From: [Clostridium] aminophilum
GTDB taxonomy: Bacteria > Bacillota > Clostridia > Lachnospirales > Lachnospiraceae
Length of the DNA: 45,796 nucleotides
Direction: 5' to 3'
Assembly: GCF_900101295.1 (NCBI RefSeq)
Contig: NZ_FOIL01000025.1
Coordinates: forward strand, 1-45,796
Positions 15,094-22,656 of this stretch are shown here, piece by piece. The notes under the pieces were generated by a model. The model worked only from the letters and a program-made list of their open reading frames with translations. It was not told the DNA's origin and searched no databases. Position numbers and translations under genes: made by a program. Position 1 is the first letter of the stretch; each line of letters opens with the position of its first letter.

Positions 15094-15729
15094 TTATCTC
15101 GTCAGGAAATTCTCCCCTCCGAAATCATAGAGATCGTCCACCAGAAGTTTTCTCGCCTCTTCCGCGTCATTTTTCCGGATTGCCGCGATGATCTGGGCAT
15201 GATGTCTTGTATCAAAGGCCAGCTCCGGATCGGTCTTATCCCAGTATGCCTGCGCATAGGCACGCTTCATCCGGGACATACACCGCTCCAGTTCTTCGGA
15301 TGCATACGTATTTCCCGCATATCCCAGAAGCGACATATGGAACTCCGTGTTGTATTCCCAGTGCTCCCAAACATCCCGGTTCGCCGCCCGGCATTTTTCA
15401 TCCAGTTTTTCCAGATGCTGGATCTGCTGCTCGGTGATCCGGCCGCAGATCTCATGGAGAAAGCCACCTTCCAGAATACAGCGGAAATGAATCATCTCGT
15501 AAATATCATCTTTGGTGAGACGAATTACCTCATATCCGTACCGCGGTATGCTGCGGAGCACACCCTCGGCACAGAGCGCCATCAGCGCCTCACGGACCGG
15601 TGATTTACTGCAGTCATATTTTTCAATCAGCTGTTTTTCATTCAGGATCTGTCCCGGACGATACTCCAGGGAAATGATATCTTCAAGAATTGAGCTGTAT
15701 ACCTGCTCTTTCAGACTCTTCTGTTCCAT
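15094..15729 (-). CDS. GntR-family regulator, FadR/FCD subfamily
   Basis: A 211-residue repressor-type protein: winged helix-turn-helix at residues 8-72 (LNEKQLIEKYDCSKSPVREALMAL) and an FCD effector domain, with metal-binding candidates in the pattern D..H (EYNTEFHMSLLG) and later H residues (DTRHHAQI). FCD regulators usually bind carboxylic acids or sugar acids. It is convergent with the permease-amidohydrolase unit and may control it or a distant gene; the link is inference from position. Confidence 0.88.
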   Translation of the reverse strand: MEQKSLKEQVYSSILEDIISLEYRPGQILNEKQLIEKYDCSKSPVREALMALCAEGVLRSIPRYGYEVIRLTKDDIYEMIHFRCILEGGFLHEICGRITEQQIQHLEKLDEKCRAANRDVWEHWEYNTEFHMSLLGYAGNTYASEELERCMSRMKRAYAQAYWDKTDPELAFDTRHHAQIIAAIRKNDAEEARKLLVDDLYDFGGENFLTR

Positions 15730-15858
15730 GTTTTCTTCCTCATCGTCGTTTGTTCCATGTGCTTATCCGCTATTTTAGCATTCTGCCCCGGTTCTATCCA
15801 CTGTTTTTTGTCTGACAAAACCTCTGGTGACAGATTGGCGAAGAACGCTCAAACCGCC

Positions 15859-15887
15859 TTGACGAACCGCCTCTTTGGCGATAAATT
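15859..15887 (+). promoter_or_regulatory. mntP promoter
   Basis: TTGACG (15859-15864), 17-base spacer, TAAATT (15882-15887). The leader to the mntP start is only about 40 nt, too short for the yybP-ykoY manganese riboswitch often found before this gene. Confidence 0.6.
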
Positions 15888-15933
15888 ATATGGGCTGTTC
15901 CAATCATCCTTCTTTACTTTCGGAGGTTATACC

Positions 15934-16497
15934 ATGTCATGGTTTGAAATATTTCTGACCGGTGTCGGTCTTTCCATGGACGCCTTTGCCGTCTCCATCG
16001 GCAAGGGTCTGTCAATGAAAACATTTAACAAAGCAACCGCGCTGACCTGCGGACTGTGGTTCGGCATCTTTCAGGCGTTAATGCCGCTGGCCGGTTTCAT
16101 GCTCGGCTTTCGCTTTCAGGGTGTGATCCGGAGCATCGATCACTGGATCGCCTTTGTCCTTCTCGCCCTGATCGGCGGAAACATGATCCGGGAGGCTCTT
16201 TCCGGTGAAGACGAGGAGGCCAGCGATGCGGTGGACGTAAAGACCATGTTTATCCTTGCCGTTGCCACCTCCATCGATGCGCTGGCCGTCGGCATCACTT
16301 ATGCGTTTCTGAATGTCCGCATTGCTCCCGCAGTCTGTCTCATCGGTGTCACGACCTTTGTCATCGCCACCGGCGGCGTTGCGGTGGGCCACCTCTTCGG
16401 TAAGAAATATGAACAGCGCGCCGAAATCTTCGGCGGCGTGATCCTTGTCGCCATCGGTTTAAAGATTCTTCTGGAGCACCTGTTCTTCGGCGGCTGA
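15934..16497 (+). CDS. mntP: Manganese efflux pump MntP
   Basis: A 187-residue membrane protein with six predicted helices that exports Mn2+. The two repeated halves carry the acidic motifs SMDAFAVSIGKGL (near residue 14) and SIDALAVGITYAF (near 110), both characteristic of the family. The start at 15934 has CGGAGG 8 bases upstream; longer versions would lack a ribosome site. The last 39 bases overlap the end of the convergent MATE gene, and no terminator is seen between them. Confidence 0.93.
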   Translation: MSWFEIFLTGVGLSMDAFAVSIGKGLSMKTFNKATALTCGLWFGIFQALMPLAGFMLGFRFQGVIRSIDHWIAFVLLALIGGNMIREALSGEDEEASDAVDVKTMFILAVATSIDALAVGITYAFLNVRIAPAVCLIGVTTFVIATGGVAVGHLFGKKYEQRAEIFGGVILVAIGLKILLEHLFFGG

Positions 16498-17826
16498 TGT
16501 TTTGTTTTTCCGGATTTTCTGATAAAAATAAATACACAAAACCACCGACAGCGCAGATCCCAGCGGCGCCGCTCCGCCCAGTGCATAGAGCGTTTCCGGC
16601 CACAGAACGGATGCCAGCCATGCTCCCGGAATTCGGACCGTCACGATGGAGATCACGTTATGAGCAAAGGAATAAACAGATTTCCCGTATGCGCTGAAAT
16701 ACCCGCTGAAGCAGAAATGAATTCCCGCGATCATGCAGTCAATGGCATAAGTGCGGAAGTACTGTCCCCCGAGGAGAACAACCTCCGGCTCACCGGATAC
16801 AAACATCCCCACAATCGGTTCCGCGGCAAGCTGTGCGATGACAAAAACTGCAAGGCCATAGATCACGCAGACACGGATGCCGCCGGCAAGGGTCCTGTTT
16901 GCCCGGTCGTGGAATCCCGCACCTGCGTTCTGGGCCGCCATCGCCGATACCGTCGAGAGCATGGCTCCCGGAACCAGAAACAGAAAACTGATAATCTTCT
17001 CCACGATTCCCACCGCGGCCGCCACATGAACGCCGCGGCTGTTGGCGATGGCGGTGATCACGAGAAACGATATCTGAATAAACCCTTCCTGACAGGAAAT
17101 CGGAAGGCCGATTCCGAGAATTCTGCGGATCACATTGCGATCCGGCCGGAAATATTTCCCCGACATCCGGATTCCGATTCCTCTGCGCGCCATAGCCGCC
17201 AGCGCAAACAGAACAGAAAATGCCTGCGCGCCCACCGTCGCCGCAGCAGCGCCGGCCGCGCCCATTCCCACCAGACCGATCAAAATGTAATCCGCACCGA
17301 TATTGATGATTCCCGCCAGCGCGACAAAAAACATCGGACTTTTTGTATCGCCGACGCCGCGGAAAATGCCGCTGATCACATTATAGGCTGTGATAAACGG
17401 AACGCCGAAAATGCAGATCCGAAGATAAGCCCGAGCCGGCCGGAATGCCTCCGGCGGCGTCTTTAACATCGCCAGTGCACCGTCGGTCGTCAGAATCAGC
17501 ACTGCGGTGAGAAGCACCGCAATCACCGAGAAGACCAGAACCGACCCGCCGATTACCTTTGCGGCGCCCTCTTTGTCCTTTCCACCGACGGCACGGCTGA
17601 TCATGATCGTGGTTCCCATCGCAGCGCCCACAATCACCACCGTCAGAAAATGCATCACCTGACTGCCGATGGAGACAGCGGAAACCACTGCTGCCCCATT
17701 AAACCTTCCGGCGATAAACAGATCCGCCATCCCGTAAAATGACTGCAGAAAACAGGCGGTCAGGTACGGAACAGCAAACCGGAACATCTTTTGATATATG
17801 TTTCCACTGGTCAAATCAAGCTGCAT
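16459..17826 (-). CDS. MATE-family multidrug/Na+ efflux transporter
   Basis: A 455-residue carrier with 12 predicted helices in two similar halves (VSIGSQVMHFLTVVIVG and LVPGAMLSTVSAMAAQNAGAG), typical of MATE proteins that export cationic compounds in exchange for Na+ or H+. The start is taken at MQLDLTSGNIYQKMF, which fits family N-termini and has AGAGGA upstream; the frame is open for another 36 codons. It overlaps the 3' end of mntP by 39 bases on the opposite strand. Substrate is unknown. Confidence 0.9.
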   Translation of the reverse strand: MQLDLTSGNIYQKMFRFAVPYLTACFLQSFYGMADLFIAGRFNGAAVVSAVSIGSQVMHFLTVVIVGAAMGTTIMISRAVGGKDKEGAAKVIGGSVLVFSVIAVLLTAVLILTTDGALAMLKTPPEAFRPARAYLRICIFGVPFITAYNVISGIFRGVGDTKSPMFFVALAGIINIGADYILIGLVGMGAAGAAAATVGAQAFSVLFALAAMARRGIGIRMSGKYFRPDRNVIRRILGIGLPISCQEGFIQISFLVITAIANSRGVHVAAAVGIVEKIISFLFLVPGAMLSTVSAMAAQNAGAGFHDRANRTLAGGIRVCVIYGLAVFVIAQLAAEPIVGMFVSGEPEVVLLGGQYFRTYAIDCMIAGIHFCFSGYFSAYGKSVYSFAHNVISIVTVRIPGAWLASVLWPETLYALGGAAPLGSALSVVLCIYFYQKIRKNKTSAAEEQVLQKNL

Positions 17827-17916
17827 ATCTGTCCTCTTTCGTAAGAATAACGTGCAGATGCCGCAGGAATAATTGCGGAATAATTCCATTTGACATTGAC
17901 AGAATCCGGATTCAGA

Positions 17917-17952
17917 ACTGGGAGCAGTCCGCATCCGCGTTCTGCTCCCAGT
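17917..17952. terminator. Hairpin downstream of tyrS, weak terminator
   Basis: A perfect 11-bp stem ACTGGGAGCAG/CTGCTCCCAGT, 73 bases past the tyrS stop, but without a clear T run on either strand. Confidence 0.4.
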
Positions 17953-18024
17953 CCAGATGGTAATATCCTGTTTCCTTCCGCGATCCCTTCCAAATCACTT
18001 CAGAGTCGCCTCATCATCCTGAAC

Positions 18025-19245
18025 TTATTTCAGAATCACTTTGCGGAAGTTCTTCTTACCTCTCTTGAATACCTTGCCCTCTGCCAGATCTGCCTTGGTG
18101 AAGGTGGCCTTAAAGTCGGTTACCTGTGTTCCTTCTACCGATACACCGCCCTGAGTTACATTTCTTCTCGCCTCGGAACGGGTTGCGCAGAGACCTGCCT
18201 TTACGAGAACGCCCAGGATATCGATGGTGTCTCCCTCAAAATCCGCCTCGGTCAGCTCTGTGGTCGGAATCTCCGCATCGGCGCCGCCGCCAAAGAGGGC
18301 TTTTGCCGCTGCTTCTGCCTTTTCGGTCTCTTCCTCGCCGTGAACCATGGTGGTCAGCTCATGGGCAAGGATTCTCTTTGCCTCATTCAGCTGGCTTCCC
18401 TCCCACTTGTCCATTTCTTCAATCTGCTCCAGCGGAAGGAAGGTCATCTTGCGCAGGAAGTTCAGAACATCGGCATCGTCCACATTGCGCCAGTACTGAT
18501 AGAACTCGTACGGAGTGGTCTTGTTGGCATCCAGCCATACCGCGCCGCCGGCAGTCTTGCCCATCTTGGTGCCGTCGTGTTTGAGAAGAAGCGCGATGGT
18601 CATGGCAAATGCGTCTTTTCCGAGTTTTCTGCGGATCAGATCGGTTCCGCCCAGCATATTGGACCACTGGTCATCGCCGCCGAACTCCATGTTGCAGCCG
18701 TAATCCTCATAGAGACGAAGGAAATCGTAGCTCTGCATCAGCATGTAGCTGAACTCCAGGAAGGAAAGCCCCTTCTCCAGACGGTTTACATAGCATCTTG
18801 CGCGGAGCATCTCGTTGACGGAGAAACACGGTCCGATCTCTCTCATGAAATCGAGGAAATTCAGATTTCTCAGCCAGTCCGCGTTATTGACGATTCTTGC
18901 CTTTCCCTCACCGAACTCGATGAAGCGGCTCATCTGCTTCTTGAAGCACTCAACGTTATGGTCAATGGTCTCGATGGTCATCATGGAACGCATGTCGGTT
19001 CTTCCGGACGGATCACCGATCATTGCGGTACCGCCGCCCACCAGCGCAATCGGCTTATTGCCGGCAAGCTGAAGTCTCTTCATCAGGGTCAGTGCCATGA
19101 AGTGTCCGACATGAAGGCTGTCTGCAGTCGGATCGAAGCCGATGTAGAATGTTGCCTTTCCGTTGTTGACGAGATCGCGGATCTTGTCCTCGTCGGTTAC
19201 CTGTGCCAGAAGTCCTCTTGCCTGAAGTTCCTCGTAGATCTGCAT
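18025..19245 (-). CDS. tyrS: Tyrosyl-tRNA synthetase
   Basis: A 406-residue class I synthetase that charges tRNA-Tyr. The HIGH-type motif is HVGH (45-48), tyrosine-pocket residues are in YIGFDPT and QSYDFLRLY, and the KMSKS equivalent is KMGKT (near 230). A C-terminal S4-like RNA-binding domain starts near residue 340 (TRSEARRNVTQGGVSVEG). Length is normal for the TyrS type. It is controlled by a tyrosine T-box leader, and a dispersed repeat sits between the T-box terminator and the start codon. Confidence 0.97.
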   Translation of the reverse strand: MQIYEELQARGLLAQVTDEDKIRDLVNNGKATFYIGFDPTADSLHVGHFMALTLMKRLQLAGNKPIALVGGGTAMIGDPSGRTDMRSMMTIETIDHNVECFKKQMSRFIEFGEGKARIVNNADWLRNLNFLDFMREIGPCFSVNEMLRARCYVNRLEKGLSFLEFSYMLMQSYDFLRLYEDYGCNMEFGGDDQWSNMLGGTDLIRRKLGKDAFAMTIALLLKHDGTKMGKTAGGAVWLDANKTTPYEFYQYWRNVDDADVLNFLRKMTFLPLEQIEEMDKWEGSQLNEAKRILAHELTTMVHGEEETEKAEAAAKALFGGGADAEIPTTELTEADFEGDTIDILGVLVKAGLCATRSEARRNVTQGGVSVEGTQVTDFKATFTKADLAEGKVFKRGKKNFRKVILK

Positions 19246-19284
19246 GTTGATTCTCCTTTTTGAATATGTATATAGAGTTTCACC

Positions 19285-19406
19285 TGCGAAACTCTGCGCG
19301 CCGGGCGCGCGCTGCCTTCGGCAGCGTATTTCCTTACGCGCAGGTGCGCATCCTCACGGAGCGCTTTTGTGTTAACAGGATTTCAAAGAAATTCCGCAAC
19401 ACAAAA
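19285..19406 (-). repeat. Dispersed repeat family 1, copy in the tyrS leader
   Basis: This copy contains the family core GCGCATCCTCACGGAGCG (19346-19363) after TTCCTTAC, a stem CTGCGCG/CGCGCAG, and a terminal hairpin TTTTGTGTT/AACACAAAA (19365-19373, 19398-19406). The A-rich arm is the same bases as the T-run of the T-box terminator. It would be transcribed only when the T-box reads through. Confidence 0.6.
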
Positions 19407-19443
19407 ACTCCGTCCTCTATGCCGTTCGGCATAAAGGACGGAG
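19403..19443 (-). terminator. T-box terminator of tyrS
   Basis: On the minus strand CTCCGTCC and GGACGGAG arms, with an inner TATGCCG/CGGCATA stem, are followed by TTTTTG. This is the terminator form competing with the T-box antiterminator. Confidence 0.9.
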
Positions 19444-19846
19444 CATATCACTTCGTGTTACCACCTTTATTCACGATCCGCTCACACGGACCGCCTCAGC
19501 GGGTTCTTTGCATTCCTGACCATCCACGGGTTCATATATGGTTTCATCCTTAATCATTCATGACTGAGGATCCGGCCGGCAATGCCTCAAACCTCTACGC
19601 TCTAACGCGCGCTCACGCTGCAGCCTATGTTCTGGGCTCACCGGACCCGGTTATCATCCCTTCAGGAAATCGAATCCCTTTCGATCTCTCGAATGCCCGA
19701 TTCCCGGTTCTTCCGCCGTCCTTGCCGCATCCCCTTCGGTGCAGAGCTCCGGAATGTATTCCTTCCTGCAGTTTCACGCGCCTCTCACCATCCGGCAGCT
19801 CTCTTTGTGTCTTTCAGAAAGTACTTGTTTCCTTCAACGCCTTTCC
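19403..19846 (-). promoter_or_regulatory. Tyrosine T-box riboswitch
   Basis: The leader has the conserved T-box AAAGGTGGTAACACG (19468-19454), which pairs with the uncharged tRNA end, a downstream terminator (19443-19403), and a long stem I region. A specifier UAC followed by A (19758-19756) sits on the 3' side of stem I, matching tyrosine and the tyrS gene downstream. Uncharged tRNA-Tyr would favour antitermination. The leader to the start codon is about 600 nt, long because of the repeat inserted after the terminator. Confidence 0.9.
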
Positions 19847-19852
19847 CTGCCG

Positions 19853-19881
19853 ATTATAGGGGATGAAAAGGGCAAAGTCAA
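19853..19881 (-). promoter_or_regulatory. tyrS promoter
   Basis: Minus-strand TTGACT (19881-19876), 17-base spacer, TATAAT (19858-19853). Confidence 0.8.
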
Positions 19882-19951
19882 GAAACCGCGTTTTTTCTTT
19901 TCCGAATCAGCCCTGATCCGGCTTTGTCTGAACAGCCCGCGCTGCCATCCG

Positions 19952-20617
19952 TCAGGTTTCTTTCCGGTATTCTTCCTCTGCCCGGACCGCATTGTCTATA
20001 TAAGCCTTAATCTTGTCATAGGATTTGAATCCTTCCGCCTCTACCCCGGAATTTGCATCAATCGCATACGGATGAACCTGTTTTACCGCCTCATAGGTAT
20101 TGGTATCATTCAACCCGCCGGCCAGAATAACAGGGCAATTTGCCTTCTCAACGATCTCTCTGCTGATGGCCCAATCATGCGTAAGTCCTGTGCCACCGAT
20201 GCGGTCCTTTGTTCTGGAATCGAGCAAAACCGCATCACAGTGCCCGTCGAACTCTTCCAGCATCTTGAGTGCCTCTCCTCTGTCCATCACATGGATCGCT
20301 TTGATCACCCTGCAGTACGGCAGTTCTTTTTTGACGAAATCAACGTCCTGCGGCGAAATATAATCGTGGATCTGTATGGTGTCAACGCCCATATATTTTG
20401 CCGTCTCCACGATTTCCGTTCTGTCCGTCAGATGTGTCACCAGCACTTTTGACACAAAAGGCGGCAGCTTCTCAATGATTGTCTTTGCCTCTTCTTTCGA
20501 AATCTTATCTTCCGCAAGATGTGTGATCCCCACCAAAAAACCGACCGCATCTGCACCGGCCGAAATCGCGGTCATGGCATCTTCGTAGTTCCTGATTCCG
20601 CATACTTTCGCTCTCAT
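19952..20617 (-). CDS. trpF: Phosphoribosylanthranilate isomerase-like protein
   Basis: A 221-residue TIM-barrel protein of the TrpF family, which isomerises phosphoribosylanthranilate in tryptophan synthesis. Visible family motifs are KVCGI (4-8, with the catalytic cysteine), GADAVGFLV, THLTD, GGTGLTHDW, ILAGGLN and IDANSGVE. No other trp gene lies in the window, so it is unlinked from its pathway; its catalytic role is inferred from motifs. The start has AAGAAGG upstream, and an 8-bp hairpin ATTCTTCC/GGAAGAAT (20640-20659) precedes it. Confidence 0.8.
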   Translation of the reverse strand: MRAKVCGIRNYEDAMTAISAGADAVGFLVGITHLAEDKISKEEAKTIIEKLPPFVSKVLVTHLTDRTEIVETAKYMGVDTIQIHDYISPQDVDFVKKELPYCRVIKAIHVMDRGEALKMLEEFDGHCDAVLLDSRTKDRIGGTGLTHDWAISREIVEKANCPVILAGGLNDTNTYEAVKQVHPYAIDANSGVEAEGFKSYDKIKAYIDNAVRAEEEYRKET

Positions 20618-20768
20618 CGTTCAACCTTCTTCCCGTTCAATTCTTCCCTGCGGAAGAATCCTGTCAGGTTACCATTCCCTTCCCCTATCCGGTTACAGCA
20701 TTCCATGTACCTCTATCCTTTGGATGAACAGAATTGATTTTCTCCGTTCTCCCGGTTCATGCTGTCCG

Positions 20769-21365
20769 TCAGTTCTCCGCTCTTCCGTAGATATCTCTCT
20801 TTTCCGGGAATTCAAACCGGAGAAGCTGACAGTTTTTGATACCGAAACTGCTGAACTCCTCGTTTGTCATATCTTCAAAGTACGACCGCACAACGCGGGA
20901 AATGCCGTTGTGCGCAACGATCAGCGTCGTCCGCCCCGTCTCCTTCGTGTCCTGTTCGATCTCGTCGATGACACTGTAGATCCGGTGAGAGAGATGCAGC
21001 ATGGTCTCACCGCCGTCGAAGGAATGAATGAAATTCTGCTTTGCTGCCCGGAACTCCGCCCCGTTTCGCGGGGAGGTGGATTCAAACCGGCCGAAATTCT
21101 GTTCCGTCAGCCGTTCCTCCTTCGCCCACGGGATGCCGGTCTGTCCCGAGATGATCTCCGCGGTATCGCTTGCCCGGGAGAGCGGGGACGCGAGGATCCG
21201 GTCGATCCGGATCTCTCCCTTTTCCATCATGGCGCGGATCGTCTTCCCCAGTTCCGCCGCCTGCTTTCTCCCCAGCTCTGTCAGCGCGATATCCGTTGCG
21301 CCGCAGATTTTATCCTCCGCGTTCCAGATGGTCTGGCCGTGTCTTGTGAAATAGAGATATCCCAT
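20769..21365 (-). CDS. Histidine phosphatase family protein
   Basis: A 198-residue protein of the phosphoglycerate mutase-like branch. The catalytic RHGQT motif is at residues 8-12 with His9 as the phospho-acceptor, and the second catalytic histidine is in VAHNGISR (near 150). Members range from cofactor-dependent phosphoglycerate mutases to broad phosphatases and alpha-ribazole phosphatase; specificity is not evident. It sits downstream of the radical SAM gene on the same strand, with 165 bases between. Confidence 0.85.
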   Translation of the reverse strand: MGYLYFTRHGQTIWNAEDKICGATDIALTELGRKQAAELGKTIRAMMEKGEIRIDRILASPLSRASDTAEIISGQTGIPWAKEERLTEQNFGRFESTSPRNGAEFRAAKQNFIHSFDGGETMLHLSHRIYSVIDEIEQDTKETGRTTLIVAHNGISRVVRSYFEDMTNEEFSSFGIKNCQLLRFEFPEKRDIYGRAEN

Positions 21366-21529
21366 ATATGCGTTCCTTTCTTTATCCGATGCGCGTCATC
21401 CGTCACCCGATGCATGTCCTGCGGATCCGGTCATTCTGCGGATCCGCCTTCCTTCGTTTCGCATTGGTGCCGTTTCACTTCCATGCGTTTTTACCGTTCT
21501 TCGGGGCGGCCATCCTTCGCTTCCGACCT

Positions 21530-22429
21530 TCAGGCTTCCTCAATCGCTTTCCGGAGCGTATTCATGACTCGCTTCTTGTCTCCGCTCCAGAGCGGCGCAA
21601 TCAACAGTTTCTTCGGTCCGTCCCCGGTGATCCGGTGGACAATGGTGCTCTCCGGGAGAAGTTTCAGACACCGCACCACGACGTCACAGTATTCTTCCAG
21701 TGTAAAGACCGGAAAAGGCTTCGTCCGGTACTCTTCGGCGAGCCGCGTTCCGGAAAGCACATGGAGAAGCTGAAGTTTGATCCCGTCCAGCAACGGAGAA
21801 AGCGACGCCAGATACCGAACTGTTTCCAGCATCTCATCTACCGTTTCCCCCGGAAGCCCCAGAATCACATGAACAATCACCGTGAGGCCCGCCGCTTTCA
21901 GGCGGCGGTAAGCGTCTTCAAATACATCCAGAGAATATCCTCTGTGTACCCTTTTTGCGGTCTTCTCGTGGATTGTCTGGAGTCCAAGTTCCACCCACAC
22001 CGGTTTTTCCCGATTGAAGCAGGCAAGCCCCTCCACCATGTCGGGACTCAGACAGTCCGGTCTCGTCCCGACCGACAGGGCGCAGACCTGAGGCTGTTCC
22101 ATCGCCTCCCGGAATTTTCCAAGAAGCGTATCCGTGTCGCCGTAGGTCGACGTAAAGGATTGAAAGTAGGCGATGTACTTTCTCTCTTCCGGCGGGATTT
22201 TTGCGGAAATCTTACCGTCCACCCGCTCTCTCGCTTTCCGGATCTGCTCCGCGACCGAATCACCTTCCGCCGCGAAGTCTCCGGAGCCGCCTTCCGAACA
22301 GAAGGTACAGCCCCCGTAGCCGAGGGTTCCGTCCCGGTTCGGACAGGTAACCCCTGCCGAGAGGGAGAGCTTATAAACTTTTGTGCCGAACTGCTCCTTC
22401 ATGGCATCCGACAGTGTCCTGTATTTCAT
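21530..22429 (-). CDS. YhcC-type radical SAM protein
   Basis: A 299-residue iron-sulfur enzyme. The cluster cysteines follow the YhcC spacing: C29, C41 and C44 in CPNRDGTLGYGGCTFC, which differs from the common CxxxCxxC. Later blocks SVGTRPDCL, WVELGLQTIHEKTAKRVHRG and VHVILGLPGET are typical of the Elp3/MiaB-like radical SAM fold. The reaction is not established for this family to my knowledge. It follows mfd by 208 bases that contain a tandem repeat. Confidence 0.88.
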   Translation of the reverse strand: MKYRTLSDAMKEQFGTKVYKLSLSAGVTCPNRDGTLGYGGCTFCSEGGSGDFAAEGDSVAEQIRKARERVDGKISAKIPPEERKYIAYFQSFTSTYGDTDTLLGKFREAMEQPQVCALSVGTRPDCLSPDMVEGLACFNREKPVWVELGLQTIHEKTAKRVHRGYSLDVFEDAYRRLKAAGLTVIVHVILGLPGETVDEMLETVRYLASLSPLLDGIKLQLLHVLSGTRLAEEYRTKPFPVFTLEEYCDVVVRCLKLLPESTIVHRITGDGPKKLLIAPLWSGDKKRVMNTLRKAIEEA

Positions 22430-22488
22430 GCTGCTCTTACCGGTCCTTTCCTCTTCTGTCCCGTTTTATTCTCCGCCCCGTTTCTCCG

Positions 22489-22656
22489 GTCACGAGTTAC
22501 TCTGTCCTGTTTCCCCCGTCACGCGTTACTCCGTCATCGTTTCCGGTCACGAGTTACTCTGTTCTGTTTCCCCGTCACGCGTTACTCCGTCATCGTTTCC
22601 GGTCACGAGTTACTCCGTCATGTTCCCCGGTCACACGTTACTCCGTCACATTTTCC
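22489..22656 (-). repeat. Six-copy 28-bp tandem repeat overlapping the mfd stop
   Basis: Units start at 22489, 22518, 22546, 22574, 22602 and 22630, each beginning GTCACRMGTTACT on the plus strand. Units 1 and 3 resemble each other, as do 2 and 4, so the array also shows a 56-bp period. On the minus strand several units carry ATGACGGAGTAA, the same bases that form the last codons and stop of mfd (GTG ACG GAG TAA). There are no unique spacers. Confidence 0.85.

Noticed and set aside
15780-15933. yybP-ykoY manganese riboswitch before mntP
   Set aside because: The conserved GGGGAGTA-type motifs are absent, and the promoter lies only about 40 bases before the start.
17917-17952. Attenuator or riboswitch for the MATE gene
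   Set aside because: The hairpin lies upstream of the MATE start, but no alternative pairing or conserved aptamer was found; a weak tyrS terminator is more likely.
22489-22656. Possible CRISPR array (regular 28-bp units)
   Set aside because: Units are contiguous with no unique spacers between them, and no cas gene is near; it is a tandem repeat.
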